Assembly: GCA_964034945.1 (NCBI GenBank)
Contig: OZ035962.1
Location: forward strand, 53,686,231 to 53,750,230
Source of the DNA: Chrysopilus asiliformis
Lineage: Eukaryota; Arthropoda; Insecta; Diptera; Rhagionidae
Reading direction: 5' to 3'
Length of the DNA: 64,000 bases
Below are positions 44,181-56,540 of the stretch, piece after piece. Numbering within the stretch: position 1 is the first letter of the stretch; the number at the start of each line of letters is the position of its first letter. The notes under the pieces were generated by a model. The model was given only the letters and a program-made list of their open reading frames with translations, did no database searches and was not told the origin of the DNA. The translations under genes were made by a program, and so were the position numbers.

Positions 44181-45752
44181 TTATCTTTCAAACTTGCAAA
44201 ATGAGGCGTTAGAAGTTTTCAAAGATACTAACTCTGTAGAAACGGGATCAGAAGCTGTAGGAGATTTTGGTGATTTGAATTCCCCGATTAAAAAGAGACC
44301 AGAAGCTTTTGTTGCTCTGCTACATGCCACATACAAATGGGCCCGTGTCATACCAGTGGATAAATGATCAGCAACGTTGACATAAGTGGATGCCTGATTT
44401 TTGTGGATAGTAATAGCTTCGGCTGGGACGACCGGAAACTGGGACCTCTCAATTACGACTCGATCATTGGATTTATATTGAAAACTTTTAACTGATTTTT
44501 CTATAGGAGTCCAATTTAAGTTTTCAGAGTGTGTTCGTTTAGAACGCCCGTCTTGACCGATAGATAATTCTTCGAATTGAATCCATAAGCGAATTGGCAC
44601 GCGAGCACCATTTCCGAGTACCCCGAATTCTATATCCATTAACTGCCCTGTTGCGCCATTAACTAACCCGTCAGCAGTATTGATATTTACTGTTATCATA
44701 TACTTGGCGGTTTTCTTTAACAGAAGATTCGATGGCAATATAAGAGTCTCAGACGTTTTTAATTCTTTAGCCCGATCTGCGATATGGTTTCGCGAATTTT
44801 CCGGAATTGGCCCTTTGACTTTATCCTCGGCCTCTGAGATTACAGGATCAGATTGGATTAAGTTTAATCTACATGTATTGAATTCATTTACATCGTCGTT
44901 TGATTTGAATAAATGTATGGCCTCTTGAGGAACTGCTTCGGGGGTGCATTCTCTTGACTTGAATAGCGCTATATCAGTACTTGTCATTTTCCCAAGCGCC
45001 ATGTTATTGAGGGCGGTAGCAAAATTCAAGTCATCCCTTTGTCGCATTATTTTAGTAAGTGGGAAAAATTTAAAAAGATTCCACAATGTCGATCCAGCTA
45101 CAATTCCATACACATCATTTCTACTAGATTGAAACACCCATCTATCCCCAATAGGAGCAAGCTGTCTTAAATCTCCAAAAACTATAACAGATTTGCCACC
45201 AAATAGAGATGTACTTCTAAAAATCTGCTTTAATCTGGAATCGATGTGGGATAGCATTTTGGCACCCACCATTGATATCTCGTCGATAATAATTAATTTA
45301 AGATTTTGGAGCTTTGAATATACTGTATTAGCAATGTCGCTGCTAAGGGGCCTAATTTCCGAATGTGATTGGTTGATGGGTAAAGAAAAGATAGAATGAA
45401 GGGTAGCTCCATTTATATTAAAAGCAGCTTTTCCGGTGGGGGCGCATAAGACAACCTTGACATCATCAGGGTTGGCTCCAGGTCGCAAATTAAGTCGTTT
45501 AGTCAACGCATTATAGAGAGCAGTAATTAGTCTACTTTTTCCTGTCCCAGCACCCCCGCTAACAAATTCATAAAAGTTTGTTCCATATTTTATGTTATGT
45601 AAAACATGGTTAAAATAAAGCCTCTGCTCGGTATTTAATGATCGAATAATTTGGGAAAAGTCTAGATCGGAAATGAGTGGTGGCAATTTTATTACACGGG
45701 TTTCGTTATCCTGGGGAATATTATCATCTATTATTCGTATATTAGGGTCCAC
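44181..45752 (-). CDS. Helentron PIF1-type helicase part
   Basis: 523-codon open frame, the best preserved part. Motifs: Walker A GGAGTGKS (about 45541-45565), APTGKAA, Walker B IIDEISMV (about 45275), FGDLRQLAPI (motif III), the linker RQRDD, AITIHKNQAST (motif V-like) and a final YVACSRAT (motif VI). It unwinds DNA during rolling-circle transposition. Upstream (45731-46018) a frame change separates it from Rep, so the protein as a whole is no longer continuous. Confidence 0.9.
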   Translation of the reverse strand: MDPNIRIIDDNIPQDNETRVIKLPPLISDLDFSQIIRSLNTEQRLYFNHVLHNIKYGTNFYEFVSGGAGTGKSRLITALYNALTKRLNLRPGANPDDVKVVLCAPTGKAAFNINGATLHSIFSLPINQSHSEIRPLSSDIANTVYSKLQNLKLIIIDEISMVGAKMLSHIDSRLKQIFRSTSLFGGKSVIVFGDLRQLAPIGDRWVFQSSRNDVYGIVAGSTLWNLFKFFPLTKIMRQRDDLNFATALNNMALGKMTSTDIALFKSRECTPEAVPQEAIHLFKSNDDVNEFNTCRLNLIQSDPVISEAEDKVKGPIPENSRNHIADRAKELKTSETLILPSNLLLKKTAKYMITVNINTADGLVNGATGQLMDIEFGVLGNGARVPIRLWIQFEELSIGQDGRSKRTHSENLNWTPIEKSVKSFQYKSNDRVVIERSQFPVVPAEAITIHKNQASTYVNVADHLSTGMTRAHLYVACSRATKASGLFLIGEFKSPKSPTASDPVSTELVSLKTSNASFCKFER

Positions 45753-48222
45753 ATTTGGGATTTGAAACGGGCGAAGATCCGGATCGTCGTCATTCTGAAT
45801 ATCTTCGGTAATCTTTCATTTTGTGCAGCGATTAGGGCATTGTCAAGCTCATCGTCATTCTCAAAACAATTGAACTTGCGACGAACAGTATTAATCGCAA
45901 TGAGATATTGTTGACAGAGAGTTTCACAATTTCGCTGCAAAATATCAAGTTCTTCATTGCGCCAAGGCAAGAAAAGCATGACCTGTTCTCGAAAATAATT
46001 ATCACGTTCCTGAATCATTTTATATCTGCGATATCGAATGACACAGGGTTTGGTTCTTTTTCGTAAGAATCCACTGGAATCCTTAAGTCGTAGTGGCTCG
46101 TCGCCGGTAACTTCCTCATTTTCTTCTCCATCATCATTATTGTGATTTGAGAATTTATAGTATGAAGTAAATTCAGCAAGAGATATATATTCGAGAGAGT
46201 CAGGACGCTGTACATAGTGAGACGAAAATATCAGTTGAATCTTGCGGTAGTTCTCTCAACTATTTTTGGGACTTAACAATACGGACACGTTCATTAGGGG
46301 GACTGGTATTAATATACTCAACCGCATAACTACTTTCTGATATCCGAATGCCGAGAATATTATACACTGCTTCCTGAGCTGAGATTTCTAGCCCATGAAT
46401 AAATTTATTCCCTAGATGTTGGAGTTTTTGTTTCACAGTGTAATTGCCGCTTGAGATCTCGTCCATAACTTCCCGCATAAGTTTGGAAACTCCTTTGTTA
46501 GATTTGTTAATATAATTAATAATATAACCGCAACACGCATAAGCATCCATTACAAACTGTATGTCCATGTTTGCTCGGTGCAAACTGAGAATAGGACTGT
46601 ATGCGTTCAGCATAATTGCATCTAAAGATCTTTTAAGAAAAATTGTGGGCTTTTTCAAATTTGACCGAAGCGCCGAAATATAAGAATCTCTAGACATCTC
46701 AATATTTCCTAGAAACGTATCGAATGAGCAATTTGGAATGGACGTGGTTTTTGCTGCTTCATTCAAATATTCTCTAATTTTATTAAAATTTTCGTTATGA
46801 GTATTAGAAATTTCAGAATTGTCGAGTGGAGTAAGAATAATGGTTTTATCCATTGGAAGATATGGCATGCCGAATCGACAAAACTTCTGACCTCTAATTT
46901 CCCTTAAACAGGATCTCGCGTGAGAGTGCTTCTGGTAGACTAAGTATTCTCTGCCAAATCACTATTCAGGGTGGCCGTAGAAATATGAGTATCAATGAAA
47001 TTCTCTACAGATGGGTAAGTGGAAATATCAGAGAGATCAAGACTTGGGGCATTATGAAGCCAGTACAATCTATGGACATGGGGAGAACCACGGTGTTGGA
47101 ATTCAACACGAAAATAATAGTTAATTACATGGGAATCACCAAAAATTACTCCCGGCTGCTTGAAAAGTTTGAACAGGGCGCGAAAGCGATGATCAAAATA
47201 TCTCGAACACGTGACTGGATCTGATCTAATGAGTCTAGCTTTCGTGCTGAAATCTAAGTTTTCTGCATCACTAGGTGAGATCTCCCTCTTATCAATAACT
47301 TTAAATAATATACAAAGAAGTTCGGACCACTTTGTTTCGGCAGCCGACAGGGTAATGAAAAAAGTGGGAATTCCAAATTGCCGAATCATAGCAACAACTT
47401 TTTTCTTTTCAGATTCCCAATGGGATGGGGATGATCTTAAATTTTTAAAAATTTTATACCCTTCGTCGTGCTGTATTAAATTTTCAACGTGGCTATCATT
47501 AACCAAATCTCCAGCTGTGTGGGAACGACTACCGCGACTCTTTTTCCTTAGGCAAATTGAAATAGAATTTTTGATAGAAATTATCTCGTTTTTTTGTACG
47601 TATAAAAGATCTTTTCATTTGTAGTACATCTACGATCATACCGTCGAATTTCGGAACGCGCGATTTTGCTGTAAGTTAAATTTGTTATTCGAGGTTGTCC
47701 ACAATATATGGAGGGGAAAGATAATTTTTCTGCATGTCTATCGAAAACTAAATCGACCGGTCTTTGACTTTCACCTGGAGCTAGTGCAATATTTTCCAAT
47801 GGAATATTTTCGAGAAGGGTCTCTTGACCTCCCGGGTTAAGGCCTTCAGGGTCGAATTGGTCAATATTTTCTTCAATAGTTCTATCCAATAGAGTATTGA
47901 CAATTTCTCTGTCTTGTTGTGTACCTGTAAACGTTGCTCTATCATCAGGATTAGGATATTGCTGTAACCAATTGTCCGACAAGGTCACACCATCTTCAAT
48001 ATATAAGGGCTGCCTTATTAAATATTGAATAGCGGCAAAAACTTTGGATGGACGAATGCTTTCGACCAAAAAACTATGGGCGTATTGTATTCTACGCTTT
48101 AAGTGAACCTGAATAACGTGGGTGTTATCAAAAGTTCTAGGAAGTGCACTAACTGTAGTGTTGAGGGAAATGGGAACATTGACGCAAGCCCTTTTTAACC
48201 CGCACTGTCGGTCACAACCTAA
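45731..48222 (-). pseudogene. Helentron Rep (HUH endonuclease) region
   Basis: Spread over frames 47581-48069, 46940-47506, 46260-46868, 46015-46215 and 45731-46018. The N-terminal Helitron-like domain (QLFIKF-type, SAAETKW) leads to EFQHRGSPHVH near 47080, the HUH metal-binding motif. The 46260-46868 frame contains YIINYINKSNKG near 46500, the catalytic Tyr pair with following Lys. At least four frameshifts make it non-functional. Upstream it continues past the MITE at 48223-48606. Confidence 0.85.
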
Positions 48223-48606
48223 TGCTACATTTACACGAATGACAAATTTGTCATTTTTTTCTTGTCATTATGTTAATTCCCGTGTAAATGGCATAATTTT
48301 TGTAATTTTTTCTGTCAGAAAATGTCAATTTCTCATAAAAGAATGAACTTGTCCATTCTTTTATGCCAGATTGTCATTCGTGCAAACGCAATATTAGTTA
48401 TGACAACTTTAGTATTCAACTTTTGTCATAACTAATATTGCGTTTGTACGAATGACAATCTGGCATAAAAGAATGGACAAGTTCATTCTTTTATGAGAGA
48501 TTGACATTTTCTGACAGAAAAAATTACAAAAATTATGCCATTTACACGGGAATTAACATAATTACAAGAAAAAAATGACAAATTTGTCATTCGTGTAAAT
48601 GTAGCA
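48223..48606. mobile_element. fully palindromic MITE, TAA duplication (Harbinger-type)
   Basis: 384 bp, almost perfectly self-complementary around a short centre near 48414. Ends TGCTACATTTACACGAAT. TAA flanks it on both sides (48220-48222, 48607-48609), as for PIF/Harbinger insertions. Removing it restores the Helentron frame between QIRAL and GCDRQCGL. Confidence 0.9.
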
Positions 48607-48880
48607 TAAGGCTCTTATTTGCATAAAAGGAATTCGGGGGGCTATTAACCGTTGTTCTAGGCACTCCAGTCCTTGCAGACATTCGGGTATCACAGGAAAA
48701 TCAAGACCATTTGCTAGGCGAATATTGGGAATTTGTCCATTAATAATTCCCCTATGGCAGTTTTGGCAAAAAGTATATGTATCGGTTCGACAAGGGAATA
48801 TCTCGGATAGATAAAATGTTTTGACAACGAATTCTGGATTATTTAGGTGTTTCCGAATAAGTGATTGTTTTTGAATTTTT
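48607..48880 (-). pseudogene. Helentron protein segment upstream of Rep
   Basis: Minus strand encodes IQKQSLIRKHL, CQNCHRGI and IPNIRLANGLDF...RIPFMQIRAL, the well-conserved stretch before the Rep core in Helitron/Helentron proteins. Flanked by X on one side and the MITE on the other. Confidence 0.8.
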
Positions 48881-50090
48881 GAAGTGATAGCTTCTTTAGG
48901 CGCGTTGGGCGATTTTTGGATGGGTAAAAACTTATGGTTTGGCGTCAGCATTTGCTTTCCACAAAACGTGACGCTTTCAAGCCTTTCAACTTCCAAAGCT
49001 TTAAGCTTCAACTTCCACATTGGAAAACTTTAAAAAAAAGCACCTCAACTTCCAAAGCTTTCTGTTATGGTTTTTTCGATAATGATAATGAAGACCTCGG
49101 TGCAAAAAGCGGTCATCTCCACTTTTTCAAATTTTTCAGGAGAGACAAAAAACATATTAGCGTGAAATTTTTGCTCTGGGACAAAGTTAACAATTTACAG
49201 TTTAAATCAAGCATGTATTCTTACATCATTTTAATTTGAGATAAATCCATATTTTTTTTTTTGAAAAAGTTATGGACATTTTAAAGTTTTGGACATAGCT
49301 GTTTCTTGCACCCAAGAGTAAAAAAGCGGTTTTTAAAATTTATTTATGACTACAAAATACAGTCCAGACTTGTTAACTAGCCTTTATTTAGTAAAAAACA
49401 AATAAAAAAATAAAAAAATATTCAATTTAACAAAACAAAACTCCCAGAATAAAAAAAAAATTTTTTGGAAAAAATTCCGCGTCAAATTATATGAAACAAT
49501 GCATCTTTTCTTTAATAACTTTTTACACAGGCCTCTAAAATGTATGCTCTTTGCAGCCAAATGTGCGCATTCGTTTATTCTTGCATTTGGCATCAATAAC
49601 TTATTTTCGCAAAAAAGTGGACATTACCGCTTTTTGCACCGAGGTCTTGAATTTTCATTTTAGAAAAACTTTACAATAGAAAAAGTTTACTTCCACAACT
49701 GCACGAAAGAAAAACTGCGCTCAAAAAAAAACTCGAGATATTAAAAAAGTCTGTTGGATTTACCAATTGCGCGTTTCAACCGCAGTTTTTTAATAAAGCT
49801 TCTTCTCTAAAAAAGATTTCTCACAGCTTGAACTGGTTGATAACAGCTGCTTTTTTTAATGATCCGGATAACAGATCCATATGGATCATTAAAAAAACAG
49901 CTAATGTACATATGTAATTGTTGCTCGGAGTGGCGATAGATGTGAAAACCAAACTAATGTTAATGATTTTAATTTACAAATTATGAAATATTAATTTTTA
50001 ATACTACAAATAATTTCAAAATCCAAAAAAATTTTGTTATTTCATAGTTTAAGGTTATCACTTCTGTCGGCAGTCCCAATGACTGCTTTG
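48881..50090. mobile_element. element X, copy 2, in the Helentron coding region
   Basis: Matches 31685-32635 at both ends. It lacks MITE Z (empty GATAATGAT) but carries an extra block at about 49182-49690. It interrupts the protein in an A-run (minus strand), between SDIKK and IQKQS. Hairpin GCAGTCCCAATGACTGC at the right end. Confidence 0.75.
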
Positions 50091-51014
50091 TTTTTTTAAT
50101 GTCAGACGGAAACCATAGCCCCCCGCAACATATACAAATTTCGGTTGGACCCTGCTTTATTACATCAGAGTAATTCGTAAAAAAGCGCTCGCGATTCCGG
50201 TTTCTTTCACCTTGCAAATATTCCACGCGTTGCTCAGGTTCCATTATCGCCCGCGATGCGATGTTACGGCGGGACTGCCTCACGATTTCTGCCTGACGAT
50301 TGCTGGGTATATTCCTGTGACGTCGAACCCTTTCGTTTGACAAAATTACTCGGCGAGATGTGATTACGCGTAAAGTTTCACGACGCGTTATTTGGGAAAT
50401 CGTATTGCTACGTTGTTCTTGTCGCCTCTGGACCCGGTTTGAGCGTCTGAGTATTCTAGCCGCAGTGTTACGTTCTTGTTCCCGATCACGATATTCGGGA
50501 TCCTGGCGCCTGAAGTAATGTTCCTCGGTATTACGTGCCTGTTCCCGATCACGATATTCAGAATCCTGGCGGCTACGGTAATGTTGCGCGGTATCACGTT
50601 CTTGTTCTCGATCACGATATTCAGAATCCTGGCGCCTAAGGGAATGTTGCGCGGTATCACGTTCCTGTTCCCGATCACGATATTCGGGATCCTGGCGCCT
50701 GAGGGAATGTTCCTCCGTATTACGACCCTGTTCCCGATCACGATATTCGGATCCTGGCGCCTGAGGGAATGTTCCTCGGTATTACGACCCTGTTCCCGAT
50801 CACGATATTCAGAATCCTGGCGCCTACGGGAATGTTGCGCGGTATCACGTTCCTGTTCTAAAGCGCGATAAGACTCGTTAGACCGTGTAAAATGTCGTGC
50901 AATAGGATCCCGAACGCGTTCAGCATTTCGATGTTGGCTATTTCGATGGTTTATACGCATGGATTGGGTTCTAATCGTTTTTCTTTGGCTAACAGATTGT
51001 TTTCGTAATTTAGG
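50091..51014 (-). pseudogene. Helentron N-terminal region with 21-residue repeats
   Basis: Met near 51014 (MPKLRKQ), then about six copies of a charged 21-residue unit (RRQDPEYRDREQ-type) encoded by 63-bp repeats, then a basic Arg-rich segment and a CICCGGLWF zinc-like motif (about 50133-50160). Helitron-type proteins often begin with such Arg/Glu repeats. One missing G near 50750 in the fifth repeat shifts the frame. Confidence 0.8.
50484..50860 (-). repeat. 63-bp tandem repeat array, six copies
   Basis: Each unit starts GATCACGATATTC (50484, 50547, 50610, 50673, 50736, 50798). The fifth unit is 62 bp. A degenerate seventh starts near 50861. Confidence 0.95.
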
Positions 51015-51287
51015 CATTTTAACCAAAATCGAAGCAAATTTGTAATTCCAGAAACAAAAAAGATATATTTACTAGCACTCAAAGTAGCTTACCTAGAGCA
51101 ATTAAGAAAGTTACACTAAATTTAGAAATATATCCTCAGTTTCAGAAAGTTTTTAATTTAACTTCACCAAAAGTTATGTTCACTTCACCGAACAGATTTT
51201 AAATTGTTGATTAAAAATTTTGTTTTAAAGTAACTTTAAAAGTTAAGATCTTAACTTGCTGATGTATCTAAAACAACTAACGATTAC
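51015..51287. other. Helentron 5' leader up to the BEL insertion
   Basis: AT-rich, no gene. Ends with ATTAC, the target duplicated by the BEL element. Confidence 0.5.
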
Positions 51288-51545
51288 TGTTGGGTACTAA
51301 CCGTCAGCAATTATCACCCGATGCACATGTATCGCCACGTGAGGCAGACAACGCATAAGACAAACGAAATACGACCTGTTGTTGCCTTTCGCTGCTGACG
51401 ATGCGTCTGGAAAATGTTCTCACGGGAACTATGTAGAATTTAGAATTTCCAATGTTAAGAGACGTCACAGAGGCCCCACCAGAGGTAGCCGCACTTGCAG
51501 TTCAAATTAAAGTTTACATGGAAGGGAAGAAGCTCCACTCCAACA
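51288..51545 (+). repeat. 5' LTR of BEL 2 (shortened)
   Basis: 258 bp, TGTTGG...CCAACA. Compared with the 3' LTR it lacks about 70 bp containing TATATAAAT and AATAAA-like sequence, so promoter and poly(A) signals are probably lost. Confidence 0.9.
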
Positions 51546-51565
51546 TTTCTGGTGACCCCGACGTG

Positions 51566-52780
51566 ATGGACACATTCATCGACATAGCAGCTCGCCAGCC
51601 CCAACTGGGACCAGATATCGAAAAATTATCCGAGAACTACAGAAAGGACGGCCCAAGCAGACGCACAGAAGAATATCTCATCCGGCGACAACAAAATCTA
51701 GAAGATCTATGGCAAACATATGACAGCAATCATCGGTTGATTTTGGGATGCCTGAAAAACGAAGATTTGGAACATCCATACTTCAAGGCCAATCATCGAT
51801 CCAACGTTGAGGCATTATACAAGAGTCGCAAAACGAAAATCGAAGCAGCCCTTCTAGAGCCAGTATCCACTGTTCAAACCGGGCCAAGCCCACCAAAGGA
51901 TGACCAACCTCAACAAACTACGACCAAGATGATTCGGCAGCAAAAGGCCAACATGGCGGCCTTGGAGCGGCTATTGCAACGCTTAGAAGAAGAATCTACA
52001 AAAACGTATAGCAGAATGTATTACTTTGAGCAGCTGAAGATGATTCAAAGGTATTGGCACACTTCAATGGACATGCATGGCATCATCATGGCCAACGACT
52101 TCCAGCCAAGCGACTACGACGAATGGTCATACTCGGACCTGGAGTCTCGACAGTTTCAAGCAGTTGTGCGTTTGAGGGAAGAGATAGAAAAATTACAACC
52201 CCCTTCGAGCTTTTTTCAGCACGCTCCTCATTTCGGCTTGCCACAAATTAAAATTCCGACATTTGATGGAAGCTACCTGAAATGGACGGAATTCCACGAT
52301 CTGTTCAATCAACTCATACATTCCCAGCCAATGGGAAATGTACAGAAGATGTTTCACCTGAAATCCAATCTATCAGGGGAAGCTGCAAAAATCATCCAAC
52401 ATCTACAAATATCCAAAGAAAATTATGTCGCTGCATGGGACCTATTGAAGACTCGGTACAGCAACATCCGGCTATTGGTCTCCGCATCTCTTCACAAATT
52501 ATTCTCTCAACCTCCTATAGCGGAGAATTCTGCTTCAGGGGTGAAGAAGGAGTGCCTCTCAGCATTGAATAATTTAAAAATCAACACTGATAATTGGGAC
52601 CCAATAGTCCTATATTTTCTAACTCAAAAACTGGACAGGGAAACGCACAGGCTTTATGAGCAGTCTTTAAAGGACCCACGCGATTTACAGAAGTTATCCG
52701 GCTTCTTAAGCTTCCTCGAGTCTCGCTTTCATACATTAGAGAGCTTTTGCGATCGAAAGGACAGACAACAAAAACAGAAC
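51566..52780 (+). pseudogene. gag: BEL 2 gag
   Basis: Starts at the ATG within the PBS region. The N-terminal helical part (EKLSENYRKDGPSRRTEEYL) is followed by the BEL-type gag domain with PQIKIPTFDGSYLKWTEFHD and a KSNLSGEAAKI block (about 52250-52390). The frame leads to a stop at 52909, but from about 52780 the homologous sequence is in the next frame, so one frameshift occurs before the zinc knuckles. Confidence 0.85.
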
Positions 52781-55410
52781 TTCAATTCACGGTCATCGTT
52801 GTTGTCCACCACCAGCAAATTTGCTCCTGTTGCAAACAGGTCAATCACAGACTTCACAAATGCAAGAAATTCTTGCAAATGTATATCAACGACAGGATCC
52901 AGTATATAAAGAAGCATTCCTTATGCGAGAATTGCCTTCAGCCAGGTCACGCAGTCAATGCTTGCCTTTCACGCCATTGCTTCAACTGCAATAAACGGCA
53001 CCATACGCTAATACACCAAGTTGCTCAGTTAAGGGCAAGCGAGACACCCGGATTAGCTATCTCGCAACCGGTGCAATCTCAGGTCGGCTTGTATACGACA
53101 GGCGCAACCTTAGCGAATGAAAAACCGAGTTACGTATTCCTCGCCACAGCATTGTTACAGGCGCTTGATAAGCATGGTATCCCAGTTGAATGCAGAGCCA
53201 TATTGGATACAGGATCTCAAAACAATTTTATTTCTGAGAAACTATGTAAACGATTGGGTTTGAGTACAACAAACACCCAATTAAACCTGGCTTCTGTAGG
53301 GTCAGCTACCCTACAAACGCAACGAAGGGTATGTGTTCATTTACGATCACAAAAAACGAACTTTACAGGCGATTTGGAAGCGTTCATTTTACCACAAATC
53401 GCCCCACAACAACCCAGCAGATTTATCGACATAAGTTCATGGTCGATTCCACAAAACATTCAACTCGCCGATGCACAATTCCACCAATCAAGGGGGATCG
53501 ATCTTCTAATAGGAGCAGAGTTGTATTGCGACTTGATGACCATCGGACAAATAAAGTTGGGTCCAAACTTACCAACCTTACAAAATTCGCTCTTAGGATG
53601 GATCGTTCTGGGTAAGGCTGCCAACTTACCATCTTCAGAATCTTTTTGCGGCATCGGTGTCAGCCTAGACGACAGAATTCGCAGATTTTGGGAACTTGAA
53701 GAAACAGAAGCTCCTGAAAGGTTGCTCTCCTCCGAGCAACTGGCTTGCAGAGAACATTTTTATTCAACTTACCGTCGGGACCTGAACGGCAAGTTTATCG
53801 TAAAACTCATATTCAAGCCGATGAACTCTGAATTGGGCGACTCTTGCCAACAAGCACAGCGGGGGTTCTTGGCATTAGAAAGAAAATTCTCTAGAATGCC
53901 AGAATTACGACAAGAGTATGTTAAATTCATGAGAGAATACGAGGCAATGGGGCACATGGAGGTTCTGAGCAGAGAACTTCTTCCTCTACGTCATTACTTT
54001 GTGCCTCATCACGCGGTACTAAAACCAGGAAGCAGAACGACAAAGCTGAGAGTGGTATTCGATGTTTCAGCAAAAACGTCAACTAATATATCCCTCAACG
54101 ATATATTACAACCTGGTTCCACCATACAAGAAGATTTATTCTCCATTTTAATAAAATTCAGAATGCATCGATATGTCTTTACGGCAGATATCGTCAAGAT
54201 GTACAGACAAATTTGGCTGGATTCAAGCGATAGAAACATGCTGTTAATAGTTTGGCGAGAATGACCTACTGACGAATTAAGGTATTATCGCCTGTGCACT
54301 GTTACATATGGCGTCCCAGCGTCCTATCAAGCCACCCAGTGCCTCCATGCTCTAGCTGAGATCGAGCAACAAAATCACCCTCTGGCATCAGCAGTTACGA
54401 AATTACGAGCAATTCAGATACAGCAGCAACTTCGTGACATGTTGAATAAGGGAGGATTTCCGTTGCGCAAATGGTGTTCCAACCATTCTAAACTACTTGA
54501 ATACATCCCACCCGAGGATCATGCAGTGGAACTCACGCTCACCGACAACGACGTCTCAACGTCCAGCATGTTTGATCCTTTAGGCATCATCAACCCGGTC
54601 GTTGTGCTTGCAAAAATTTTCATGCAGAATTTATGGAGTTTAAAACTAGACTGGGATGCGGCCATTCCTGAAGAACTTCATACAAGGTGGTCAAGATTTC
54701 GTGAACAAATTAAACTCTTAGACAAGGTGACCGTACCTCGACACGTAATAACTCCAGATTCAGAAATTGAAATGCACGCTTTTGCCGATGCAAGCGAACA
54801 AGCTTACGGAGCCTGTATCTATGCAAGAAGTAATGAGTACAACAATCAAATAACGGTGAGACTACTGTGCTCCAAATCTCGTGTTGCTCCCACAAAGAAA
54901 GAAACCTTATCGCGATTGGAGCTCCGTGCGGCAGTCTTAACAACAAGTCTTGCCAAAAGAGTGTTGACTTGCCTAAAGCAGCCAATGAAAAACATCACAT
55001 ATTGGACCGATTCTACAATCGTGCTGTCATGGATTCAGAATCCTCCAAACACATTCAAAACGTTCGTCGCAAACCGAGTAGCTCAAATTCAAAGGGCATC
55101 ATCCCCACAAAATTGGAGGCACATTGACTCAAAGAGCAACCCAGCGGATATACTGTCAAGGGGCATTTACCCCAAGGATTTGCTCGATTGCAAACTTTGG
55201 TTTGAAGGACCTGAATTTTTAAAGAAACCAAAGCCTTGCTGGCCAAAACTTAGAGCAGTCGAACCCAGCATCAACCTGGAGCTTAAGGCAGCAAAGACAA
55301 TTTTATTAGCAGTCAATAAGGGCAGTAGTTTCATAGATGAAATTCAGCATAACAATTCATTTCGAAGATTGCATGAAGTCACCGCCTTTGTAATCCGATT
55401 CACCAAGAAT
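52780..55410 (+). pseudogene. pol: BEL 2 pol: zinc knuckles, protease, RT, RNase H
   Basis: Two knuckles (CSCCKQVNHRLHKC, CENCLQPGHAVNAC), protease with ILDTGSQNNFIS (about 53205), RT with FTADIVKMYRQI (first Asp, about 54180), an in-frame TGA at 54262-54264, TYGVPASYQATQCLHALAE, then a jump from ASAVTK to LRAIQIQQQL: the YxDD box and its surroundings are missing. RNase H follows (HAFADASEQAYGA, YWTDSTIVLSWI, SNPADILSRG). The frame shifts again near 55410. Confidence 0.9.
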
Positions 55411-56540
55411 TGTCAAGCCCCAAGGGACCAGCGACTTATACAGAAAAGGCCAAATTCAGAGGAGTTATACAAGGCTCTTCATCATATCATGGCTCATGTA
55501 CAATTAGAGTGGGAGGAAGACTACAAGAATCACAACTGAGTTTCGAGGCCAAGCACCCAGTTCTTCTGCCTAGTACCGACATTATCACAAAGTTAATAGT
55601 AAAACAACTACACATTAACTACCTACACCCAGGACCTCAAGCTCTACTAGCTCTGATGCGCAGACAATTTTGGGTTTTAGGAGGGCGTAGACTGGCACAG
55701 AATGTAGTCCATCACTGCCTAAAATGCGCCCGTGCAAGGCCAAGAAATATCTCACAATTGATGGAAAATTTACCAGTGGAGCGACTACAGCCAACACGAC
55801 CATTTACTCACACTGGGATAGACTTTTGCGGGCCGTTTATTATCCATTATTAAATCCGCGGGAAGACACCTACCAAGGCGTACATTGCTGTTTTCGTCTG
55901 CTTCTCCACCAAGGCCGTGCACTTGGAGCTCGTCTCTGACTTGACTTCAGCCAGCTTTATCGGCTGCTTGAAACGTTTTATTGCTCGACGAGGACGACCA
56001 ACCACTGTACACTGCGATAACGCCACAGACTTTATTGGAGCGAAAAACGAGCTACAGGAGCTTGGTAAATTGTTCGCATCAACTCAACATCAACAAGACG
56101 TTGAAGAACAATGTGCTCAACAGGGCATTCAATGGAAATTCATTCCCACTCGTTCTCCCCACCTTGGAGGTCTTTGAGAGGCCGCGGTCAAATCAGTGAA
56201 ACATCACTTAAAGCGCGTAGCATATGGAGCCTCATTGACATACGAGGAACTGAACACTGTCATAGCCGAGGTAGAATCAATGCCAAATTCAAGGCCACTT
56301 ACACCTATGTCTAACGACCCGAATGACTTACAGCCCCTTACTCCGGGACATTTCCTCATTGGAGAGCCCCTTACAGATCCGGGGTTTCAAGAAAATAGAA
56401 TCCATTTAAACAAAAGATGGAAGCTGGTGACTGCCCTGAAAGACTAAATTTGGAGGAGATGGTCCACAGAATACCTGCAGGAATTACAACGTAGATCAAA
56501 ATGGACAAAGCCTGTCACAGAAATCTCTCCCGGAACTCTC
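55410..56540 (+). pseudogene. BEL 2 integrase
   Basis: Zinc-binding part with HHCLKC, core with GIDFCGPF (first Asp), HCDNATDF (second Asp) and PHLGGL-stop-EAAVKS (the Glu follows the stop), then PNSRPLTPM and LTPGHFLIG. Stops in the same frame are at 55851-55853, 56175-56177 (probably TGG to TGA) and 56445-56447. Confidence 0.9.

Noticed and set aside
50484..50860. CRISPR-like regular repeat
   Set aside because: Units are contiguous 63-bp tandem copies with no spacers, in a eukaryotic transposon gene.
50476..50871. 131-codon plus-strand frame over the 63-bp repeats
   Set aside because: Antisense shadow of the Helentron N-terminal repeats, which are coding on the minus strand.
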